Below are positions 51,105 to 56,865 of a stretch of DNA of 56,865 bases, one piece after another (position 1 is the stretch's first letter; every line of letters begins with the position of its first letter). The DNA is taken from positions 1 to 56,865 of the forward strand of contig LVBN01000090.1 of NCBI GenBank assembly GCA_001603165.1. The letters run 5' to 3'. The position numbers and the translations under genes were made by a program. This DNA comes from Spirochaetales bacterium Spiro_12. GTDB lineage: Bacteria; Spirochaetota; Spirochaetia; Treponematales; Rectinemataceae. The notes below the pieces were generated by a model that was given only the letters and a program-made list of their open reading frames with translations, was not told the DNA's origin and made no database searches.

Positions 51105-51830
51105 ATGAAACTGGACCTTGACGAAAGGGATCTGATCCTCCTGGAGTGCATCAGGTCCGCGGGCGAGCCCTTGGGTTCGTGGAGTCTCGTCGAGGAGATG
51201 GAAAAGCAGGGCTTCAAAGTGAGCTCCGCCTCCATAGGAAGGATTCTCTATAGGCTGGAGTCGTTGGGACTGGTGGAAAGCCAGGCCAACAAGGGCCGGG
51301 TGCTTACCAAGGAAGGTTTGAAGGCTATCACCAAGGCCAGGGTGAGTAAGTCTATAAGCAGGCACAGCAAGGAGCTGGAAAAGCTGATAGACAGCAGCAT
51401 CCTGGACGAATATATCATGGTCCTCCAGGCCAGGAGGGCGATAGAACGGGAGACAGCCAGATTGGCGGCGGAGAATATAAGCGAAAGCAGACTCCGACAG
51501 CTTGAACAAATCATAGCGGATCAGGAAGATAAGGCCTCCAGAGGAGAGAGTATCGCCGAAGTGGATATCGCCTTTCATAGGAATATCGCCGAGGCTTCCA
51601 AGAATTCCGTTCTTTCCGCGGTCTACGGAATCCTGGCCATGCTTGGTCAGCAAACGGAGCTTTTCGAATATATGCGTAAAAGTGTGGGGGCGACCTACAG
51701 GACAGCCCATCGCTCGATTCTGGAAGCTCTGCGGAAGCACGATCCGGACGAGGCCGAACGTTGTATGCTGGCCCACGTGGATGGGCTCATGGAAAACGTG
51801 AGAAAGTACTGGGAACATTACAGGGAGTAG
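51105..51830 (+). CDS. Transcription regulator: winged helix plus FCD effector domain
   Basis: The 241-residue protein has an N-terminal winged helix (about 8-75, GSWSLVEEMEKQGFKVSSASIGRILYRLESLGLV). This looks more like the RNase R/NrpR-type winged helix than a standard GntR helix-turn-helix. A helical FCD domain follows (about 95-235, ARRAIERETARLAA, VDIAFHRNIAEAS, TAHRSILEALRKHD), with the His residues that bind metal or carboxylate effectors in FadR-type proteins. It is encoded inside the operon it probably controls. Confidence 0.85.
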   Translation: MKLDLDERDLILLECIRSAGEPLGSWSLVEEMEKQGFKVSSASIGRILYRLESLGLVESQANKGRVLTKEGLKAITKARVSKSISRHSKELEKLIDSSILDEYIMVLQARRAIERETARLAAENISESRLRQLEQIIADQEDKASRGESIAEVDIAFHRNIAEASKNSVLSAVYGILAMLGQQTELFEYMRKSVGATYRTAHRSILEALRKHDPDEAERCMLAHVDGLMENVRKYWEHYRE

Positions 51831-51833
51831 GCA

Positions 51834-52112
51834 ATGGACGAGAACAAGGGTCTTGGAGACGAGAAATATATCTGCCGTTGCGAGGAAGTGACTGAAGCGG
51901 AGATCCGGGACGCGATCAGGGCGGGAGCGCGGAGCGTGGTCGAGATCAAACGCTGGACGAGGGCTGGCATGGGGATCTGCCAGGGCAGATCCTGCAGACG
52001 TCTGGTGGAGCGCATCCTGGCCGAGGAACTGAAACTCAAGCCCGAAGAGATCGAGATCTCCTCGTTCAGACAACCTGTGAGACCTGTCTCGATAAAGGCG
52101 ATGGACGAATAA
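51834..52112 (+). CDS. BFD-like [2Fe-2S]-binding protein
   Basis: The 92-residue product has the BFD pattern CRC (C14, C16) and GICQGRSC (C49, C54), which binds a [2Fe-2S] cluster. In HcnB/OoxA/LhpE proteins this domain is the C-terminus of the FAD/NAD subunit; here it is a separate protein, and the FAD/NAD subunit (53401-54501) lacks it. It probably passes electrons within the oxidase complex. Confidence 0.88.
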   Translation: MDENKGLGDEKYICRCEEVTEAEIRDAIRAGARSVVEIKRWTRAGMGICQGRSCRRLVERILAEELKLKPEEIEISSFRQPVRPVSIKAMDE

Positions 52113-52179
52113 GAGCCTCTTGTCCGGTACTACCGGATTGAAGGCAGGGACAATGCTGAGCAAAGAAGGGGAGGATCGT

Positions 52180-53058
52180 ATGGAATTCGGGAGATTGATG
52201 GTTGCCATAGCCACACCGTTCAAGGATTCGCTGGAATTGGATATCGAAGCCGCAGCCGCCTTGGCCAAGCGATTGGCAGGCGAGGGAGTGGAAAGTTTCG
52301 TGGTGAGCGGGACCACCGGAGAATCTCCGACGCTTTCCCGCTCCGAGAAGATCGGGCTCATACAGGCGATAAAGAAGGCCACGGGACTGCCGGTGATCGC
52401 CAATGCGGGCACCAACGATACCAGGGTTTCGGTACAGAACGCCAAGGATGCCGAAGAGGCGGGGGCCGACGGGCTCTTGCTGGTGGCCCCTTACTACAAC
52501 AAGCCCGACCAGGGCATGCTCTACGACCATTTCTCCACCATCGCTTCGTCGGTGAAAATCCCTTCCATGCTCTATAACGTCCCGGGCAGGACGGCGATCA
52601 GCATACGGCCCGAGACGATCGTAAAGCTTTCCAAGGATGTGCGACAGATCACCATGCTCAAGGACGCGGCGGGCAACTTGGATGACACGACGGTGGTTAT
52701 CCGCGATGCGGCGCCCGGCTTTAGGGTATATACGGGAGAAGACGCCCTTACCCTTCCGACCCTGGCGATCGGAGGCTACGGCGTGGTGTCCGTGGCGGGC
52801 CACGTGGTGGCTCCATTCATGAAGAAGATGATCGAAGCCTATTTGGTCGGAAAAATCGCCGAGGCGGCCGCGCTTCACGTAAAGCTTCAGGCGATCAACA
52901 GGGCTCTCTTCCTCCAGCCCAATCCCGTCCCCGTCAAGCGGGCGCTCCAGCTCTGCGGATTTGAGGCTGGCCCCTTGCGGCCGCCCCTCAAGCCCGCCTC
53001 GCCGGAAGTAACCGATGCGCTTGCCAAGGCGCTGAAGGATTTGGGGCTGGGTAAATGA
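52180..53058 (+). CDS. dapA: 4-Hydroxy-tetrahydrodipicolinate synthase (DapA)
   Basis: The 292-residue product has all DapA active-site features: GTTGES (Thr45/Thr46), PYYNKP, Tyr132 and Arg137 in LYNVPGRT, and the Schiff-base Lys161 in MLKDAAGNL. It condenses pyruvate with aspartate semialdehyde in lysine/DAP synthesis. Related family members act as lyases in hydroxyproline degradation, but the GRT arginine favours true DapA chemistry. GGGGAGGA lies 4 nt before ATG 52180. Its stop overlaps the next start (ATGA). Confidence 0.85.
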   Translation: MEFGRLMVAIATPFKDSLELDIEAAAALAKRLAGEGVESFVVSGTTGESPTLSRSEKIGLIQAIKKATGLPVIANAGTNDTRVSVQNAKDAEEAGADGLLLVAPYYNKPDQGMLYDHFSTIASSVKIPSMLYNVPGRTAISIRPETIVKLSKDVRQITMLKDAAGNLDDTTVVIRDAAPGFRVYTGEDALTLPTLAIGGYGVVSVAGHVVAPFMKKMIEAYLVGKIAEAAALHVKLQAINRALFLQPNPVPVKRALQLCGFEAGPLRPPLKPASPEVTDALAKALKDLGLGK

Positions 53059-53408
53059 ACGCAGAAAAATCCCCCGGCTCGAGGATAGCCAAACATGCCG
53101 TCCTCGGGGATATGCCGGTTCAGAAGGAATTGACTATCTACTTCGAAGGAAAGCCCCTCAAGGCGTTGGAAGGCGAGCCGATCATGGCCGCTCTGGTGGC
53201 CGCCGGGGTAACAGTGTTCCGTTATACCAAGAAAGGCTCGCCCCGCAGGATGTTCTGCGGTATTGGGCGCTGCACCGACTGCGTCATGACCGTGGACGGG
53301 GTACCGGGGGTGAGAACTTGCGTAACCGAGGTGCGGGAGGGGATGAGGGTGGAGCGTCAACAGGGCGTGGGCAACTGGAATATCCAGGCGGAGGCCGACC
53401 ATGCGTAA
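53055..53408 (+). CDS. (2Fe-2S)-binding small subunit, HcnA/LhpF-like
   Basis: The 117-residue product is a plant-ferredoxin-like domain with cysteines C68, C73, C76 and C89 (FCGIGRCTDCVMTVDG...RTC). This is the cluster pattern of the small subunit of HCN synthase, opine oxidase and D-hydroxyproline dehydrogenase. A nonstandard N-terminal extension of about 20 residues precedes it. It overlaps dapA (ATGA) and the next gene (8 nt). Confidence 0.9.
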   Translation: MNAEKSPGSRIAKHAVLGDMPVQKELTIYFEGKPLKALEGEPIMAALVAAGVTVFRYTKKGSPRRMFCGIGRCTDCVMTVDGVPGVRTCVTEVREGMRVERQQGVGNWNIQAEADHA

Positions 53409-54501
53409 CGATGGAAAGCCCGCCGTCGTGGTAGGCGCCGGTCCCGCGGGACTCTGTGCGGCGATCGAACTCAAGAAGGCTGGGGCTCCGGTGGTGCTCA
53501 TGGACGAAAACGCCAAACCCGGCGGCCAGCTCTTCAAGCAGATCCATAAATTTTTCGGTTCCCGGGAGCATAAGGCAGGCATCCGGGGCTTCGATATCGG
53601 AAAGGAACTCCTGGCCGAATCGCTGCGTCTCGGCATCGATGTGCGGCTCAAGACCGAAGTGGTGGGCATAGAGTCCGGGCTCAAGGTCTGGGCGGTGGAG
53701 GATAGGTCGAAGTCCTATACCCTGGACGCAGGGAAGCTCATCCTCGCCACGGGGGCTACCGAGAACGCCCTGAGCTTTCCCGGCTGGACCCTGCCCGGCG
53801 TCATGACCGCCGGCTGTGCCCAGACCCTCATCAACGTGCACAGGGTTTTGCCCGGCAAGAAGGTGCTCATGGTGGGTTCGGGCAACGTGGGGGTGATAGT
53901 GGCCTACCAACTCATGCAGGCCGGCGCCCGGGTGGCGGCGGTTATCGAAGCCCTGCCAAGGCTGGGCGGCTACGGAGTGCATACCGCCAAGGTGCGCAGG
54001 GCGGGAGTGGCCTTCCACTGCTCGACCACCATCCTGCGAGCCGAGGGAAAAGAAGGTGTCGAAAAGGCCGTGATCGCCAAGATCGACGAAAAGTTCAGGC
54101 CGATTCCGGGCACGGAACAGATCCTGGACGTGGATACGATCTGCCTTGCCGTAGGGCTGACTCCTTCAATAGAGCTCTCCTGTCTGGCGGGATGCAGACA
54201 GATCTATGTGCCCGAACTGGGTGGCAATATGCCCGCCCACGACGACTATATGCGCTCCAGCAACGAATCGGTCTACGTGGTGGGGGACATCGCCGGCGTT
54301 GAGGAGGCGAGTACAGCCATGGAAGAGGGTAGGCTCGCGGGGCTCCATGCGGCCTGGGCCATGGGCTATATGGACGACCAAACCATGAAAACAAGGACTA
54401 ACGAGACCCGGGAACGTTTACAGGCGCTCCGGCAGGGTGTCTTCGGGCAGAAGCGTTTTGCCGCCAAAGAAAGGATCCTGGCCATGAGGAAGGACGCATG
54501 A
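53401..54501 (+). CDS. FAD/NAD(P)-binding oxidoreductase subunit, HcnB/LhpE-like, without BFD tail
   Basis: The 366-residue product has an N-terminal FAD site (VVVGAGPAGLCAAIELKKAG) followed by GGQLFKQ. An internal NAD-type site (VLMVGSGNVGVIVAYQL) and a C-terminal YVVGDIAGVEEASTAMEEG complete it. It matches the large subunit of HcnABC-type dehydrogenases but stops about 100 residues early, because the BFD [2Fe-2S] domain normally at its C-terminus is encoded separately at 51834. It overlaps the ferredoxin-type gene by 4 nt. Confidence 0.9.
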   Translation: MRNDGKPAVVVGAGPAGLCAAIELKKAGAPVVLMDENAKPGGQLFKQIHKFFGSREHKAGIRGFDIGKELLAESLRLGIDVRLKTEVVGIESGLKVWAVEDRSKSYTLDAGKLILATGATENALSFPGWTLPGVMTAGCAQTLINVHRVLPGKKVLMVGSGNVGVIVAYQLMQAGARVAAVIEALPRLGGYGVHTAKVRRAGVAFHCSTTILRAEGKEGVEKAVIAKIDEKFRPIPGTEQILDVDTICLAVGLTPSIELSCLAGCRQIYVPELGGNMPAHDDYMRSSNESVYVVGDIAGVEEASTAMEEGRLAGLHAAWAMGYMDDQTMKTRTNETRERLQALRQGVFGQKRFAAKERILAMRKDA

Positions 54502-55010
54502 GCAACAACGAAGCGCTTAAAACGACGGGGGCCCCTTCTCTGGAAGAGCTGCGGGCGGTGGGACAGTTGGCATCGGAAGAGGAAATGGAAGGCCGGGGCT
54601 GTCTTTGCATCGAGTGTATCGAGGAAATCCCCTGCAATCCCTGCCAGACGTCCTGTCCCCAGGGCGCCATTACCGTCGGCTTTCCTATCACAAACCTCCC
54701 GGTGATCGACAGGACCAAGTGCACGGTCTGCGGACTCTGCATCCCCGCCTGCCCGGGGCTCGCCATCACTATCAAAAGCGTCAAAGACGACAGGGCCCGG
54801 GTGCGCTTTCCATGGGAATACTTACCCTATCCCTCGGTTGGCGATACGGTGCGGATGGTCGATAGACTGGGCCGGGAACTCTGCGACGGCAAGATCGTCT
54901 CGATAATAAATCCGGAACGCAATAACAAGACGGCGGTGATCACCGCCGAATTCCCCAGAAAATTCGTACAGGATGCGATAAGCATCGCAAGGAGAAATAT
55001 CGATGTATAG
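54498..55010 (+). CDS. Ferredoxin-type 4Fe-4S protein of the oxidase operon
   Basis: The 170-residue product has one standard 4Fe-4S motif (C75, C78, C81, C85 in CTVCGLCIPACP). A second cysteine-rich motif lies at C35, C37, C40, C46, C49 and C53 (CIECIEEIPCNPCQTSCP). A C-terminal domain with VGDTVRMVDRLGRELCDGKI follows. It is not part of the aerobic HcnABC or LhpBEF sets and probably links the flavoprotein to a low-potential anaerobic acceptor. It overlaps asd by 8 nt. Confidence 0.85.
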   Translation: MSNNEALKTTGAPSLEELRAVGQLASEEEMEGRGCLCIECIEEIPCNPCQTSCPQGAITVGFPITNLPVIDRTKCTVCGLCIPACPGLAITIKSVKDDRARVRFPWEYLPYPSVGDTVRMVDRLGRELCDGKIVSIINPERNNKTAVITAEFPRKFVQDAISIARRNIDV

Positions 55011-56019
55011 AGTCGCTGTCGTGGGCGCCCTGGGCGCCGTAGGCACGGAGATGATCAAAACCCTGGAAGACAGGAACTTCCCCATCTCTACCCTCATCCC
55101 CATGGACATACCCGAAATGGCGGGCAAGAAGGTCAGATATAGGGGAGGAGAGGTCGAGGTGAGGGCGGCTGGCAAGGGCGCCTTCAAGGATGTGGATATC
55201 GCTCTCTTCTCCGCCGGCGCGGACGCGAGTCTGGTGCTGGCTCCCATAGCGGCATCGGAAGGTGCCATCGTGGTGGACAACTCCTCCGCGTGGAGAATGG
55301 ACCCTGGAGTCCCCCTGGTGGTGCCCGAGGTAAATCCCGATGCGGTGGACGCCCACAAGGGCATCATTGCCAATCCCAACTGCTCTACCATCCAAATGCT
55401 GGTGGCCTGCAAGCCCCTCCACGACGCCTATAAGATCAAGCGTATCGTGGTGTCCACGTATCAGGCCGTCTCAGGCGGCGGCGGTCCGGCGATGCGGGAA
55501 CTCGCGGCCCAGGCCGGCCAGTACGCCCGGGGCGAAGAAATCAAGGTGTCGGTGTTTCCCCGGCAGATACTTTTCAACGCTATTCCGCATATCGATGTTT
55601 TCGTGGACAACGGCTATACTAAGGAAGAAATGAAAATGGTCCACGAAACCCACAAAATCATGGATCCGGCGGTGGAAGTGAGTCCCACTGCGGTCAGGGT
55701 CGGAGTTTTCAGAGGTCATTCCGAGTCGATCAACATCGAGACCGAAAAACCCATCGACCTGGCCGAGGCCAAGCGCCTGCTGGAAAAGGCTCCCGGGGTA
55801 AAACTGATGGACGATCCGTCCCGGCTTCTCTATCCCACGGCACTGGATTGCGACGGGCAGGATGCCGTTTTCGTAGGCCGGTTGAGAACCGATCCCACGG
55901 TGCCCAACGGGCTCAACATGTGGGTGGTTTCGGACAACCTTCGCAAAGGCGCCGCGCTCAACGCCGTGCAGATCGGCGAGCTTTTGGTCAAAAAGGGCCT
56001 CAAACCCCGGAAATTGTGA
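55003..56019 (+). CDS. asd: Aspartate-semialdehyde dehydrogenase
   Basis: This enzyme interconverts aspartyl-4-phosphate and aspartate semialdehyde with NADP(H). The 338-residue protein has the nucleotide site VAVVGALGAVGTEM, DNSSAWRM, the catalytic Cys127 (NPNCSTIQM), SGGGGPAM and His239 (FRGHSESI). Length is normal. The ATG at 55003 lies inside the previous gene's 3' end, implying coupled translation. Confidence 0.96.
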   Translation: MYRVAVVGALGAVGTEMIKTLEDRNFPISTLIPMDIPEMAGKKVRYRGGEVEVRAAGKGAFKDVDIALFSAGADASLVLAPIAASEGAIVVDNSSAWRMDPGVPLVVPEVNPDAVDAHKGIIANPNCSTIQMLVACKPLHDAYKIKRIVVSTYQAVSGGGGPAMRELAAQAGQYARGEEIKVSVFPRQILFNAIPHIDVFVDNGYTKEEMKMVHETHKIMDPAVEVSPTAVRVGVFRGHSESINIETEKPIDLAEAKRLLEKAPGVKLMDDPSRLLYPTALDCDGQDAVFVGRLRTDPTVPNGLNMWVVSDNLRKGAALNAVQIGELLVKKGLKPRKL

Positions 56020-56033
56020 TAAGGAGAGAGCCT

Positions 56034-56865
56034 ATGGCCCTCATCGTTCAGAAATTCGGCGGCACTTCCCTGGCCGACCCGGCCTCCCGGGAACTCCTGG
56101 CTTCCAAGGTCAAGACTGCCCTGGAAGCCGGGGACAGGCTGATCCTTGTGGTCTCCGCGATGGGGCGAAGGGGAGATCCTTACGCCACCGATACCCTTCT
56201 TGATCTTTTGAACCAATATCCCGGCGGCGCGGATGGGCTGGGCCGCGACCTCATCGCTTCCTGCGGAGAGGTTATTTCGGCATGCCTCATCGCCGCCCTC
56301 CTCAACTCCAGGGGTATCAAGGCCCAGCCCATGACCGCCTCGAGCGCCGGCATTTCCGCTACCGGGGACTTCCTGGACGCCAATCCAGGGGACATCGAAA
56401 CCTCCCGGCTGCGGAAGGTTTTGGACGAAGGCGCGGTGCCTGTGGTAACAGGTTTCCAGGGTATGGACGGTTCGGGAAGGGTACTCACCCTTGGACGAGG
56501 CGGGAGCGACACCAGCGCAGTGGCAATCGCGGGGGCCCTGGGCGCCGACTTCGTGGATATCTATAAGGACGTGCCCGGGGTGGCCAAGGCGGATCCGAGG
56601 CTGATTCCCCAGGCTCCCTTCATGGATTTTTTGGACTACGATTCCATGGTCAGGCTGGCCCGGCACGGCGCAAGGGTCCTGCACGACAAATCGGCGGACC
56701 TCGCCAGGAAACTGGGCATACGGATACGGGTACGCTCCACCTTCGACGACGGGCCAGGCACCCTCATAGGACCCTTGGGCATCGTACCCCCTCCTCCGGC
56801 ATTTTTGGGCTTATCCAGTTCACCCAAGCCGGGGGCGGAAATGAAACTGGTGGCCGTATTCGCCG
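56034..56865 (+). CDS. lysC: Aspartate kinase, truncated by the window end
   Basis: The frame opens at ATG 56034 after AAGGAGAG and runs off the window after 277 codons. It has KFGGTSLADP, VVSAMGRRGD, the GFQGMD and GRGGSDTSAVAIAGALGAD motifs, and KDVPGVAKADPR in place of the more usual TDVDGVYTADPR. The catalytic domain is complete, and the ACT regulatory domains would lie beyond the window. It phosphorylates aspartate (or, in reverse, makes ATP from aspartyl-phosphate). The symbol is generic; the isozyme type cannot be told. Confidence 0.93.
   Translation, partial: MALIVQKFGGTSLADPASRELLASKVKTALEAGDRLILVVSAMGRRGDPYATDTLLDLLNQYPGGADGLGRDLIASCGEVISACLIAALLNSRGIKAQPMTASSAGISATGDFLDANPGDIETSRLRKVLDEGAVPVVTGFQGMDGSGRVLTLGRGGSDTSAVAIAGALGADFVDIYKDVPGVAKADPRLIPQAPFMDFLDYDSMVRLARHGARVLHDKSADLARKLGIRIRVRSTFDDGPGTLIGPLGIVPPPPAFLGLSSSPKPGAEMKLVAVFA

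Noticed and set aside
49589-51235. 548-codon minus-strand frame
   Set aside because: It is antisense to the racemase, flavoprotein and regulator genes, all of which have strong family motifs on the plus strand.
52180-53058. DapA homologue as a hydroxyproline-pathway deaminase (LhpC type)
   Set aside because: The NVPGRT arginine and GTTGES threonines match true DapA, and asd and aspartokinase follow. The alternative is not excluded but is less likely.

Overview
The window reads as one contiguous piece of a high-GC spirochaete chromosome, most likely a free-living relative of Treponema/Spirochaeta. This is an inference from gene content, not a database result. The clues are a very long exported protein made of FlgD/CHU_C-like repeats with a C-terminal OmpA domain, a GTP-type PEP carboxykinase, long-form HisG, an EpmA/EF-P pair, an M32 carboxypeptidase, and abundant TRAP/anaerobic-type iron-sulfur redox genes. 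I see no rRNA, tRNA, insertion sequence, phage or CRISPR array. Genes are packed tightly on both strands, with many 4-nt ATGA overlaps.

Layout. 1-3.4 kb: EamA transporter, ribosomal protein L28, two small exported proteins and a 412-bp AT-rich gap. 3.6-10.3 kb: a 2243-residue surface protein with sixteen repeats that alternate between two lengths. 10.5-14.3 kb: a cation/proton antiporter fused to USP and PTS EIIA domains, and murB. 14.3-19.4 kb: cysS, then an ECF sigma factor, its zinc-finger anti-sigma factor, a Pro/Gly-rich exported protein and an IPT/transglutaminase-like protein that has lost its catalytic cysteine. 19.5-24.8 kb: glyA, a QueG-like protein, epmA, efp and a tandem methyltransferase locus that looks frameshifted. 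24.9-31.3 kb: pckG, a small unknown gene, recG and the M32 peptidase. 31.3-38.25 kb (minus strand): a compact histidine operon, hisG-hisC-hisB-hisHF-hisA/I/E-hisD, preceded by a promoter, a His-rich leader peptide and an intrinsic terminator, which together form an attenuator. 38.4-46 kb: radical SAM and PHP proteins, an AI-2E family permease, rsmI, a SpoU methyltransferase, an MsmX/UgpC-type ABC ATPase and an amidohydrolase.

46.05-56.87 kb is the most unusual part. A single promoter with an inverted repeat over the likely transcription start leads into a TAXI-type TRAP transporter, a two-cysteine amino-acid racemase, the parts of an HcnABC/D-hydroxyproline-dehydrogenase-like flavo-iron-sulfur oxidase (with its BFD domain as a separate protein and an added 8Fe ferredoxin-type subunit), a FCD-family regulator, and, interleaved, a full aspartate-semialdehyde branch (dapA, asd, aspartokinase, the last cut by the window end). 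An uptake-and-oxidation module is thus physically merged with the enzymes linking aspartate, aspartate semialdehyde and pyruvate. This is the best candidate here for an undescribed pathway. The his attenuator and the HisA-HisI-HisE fusion are the next most interesting items.
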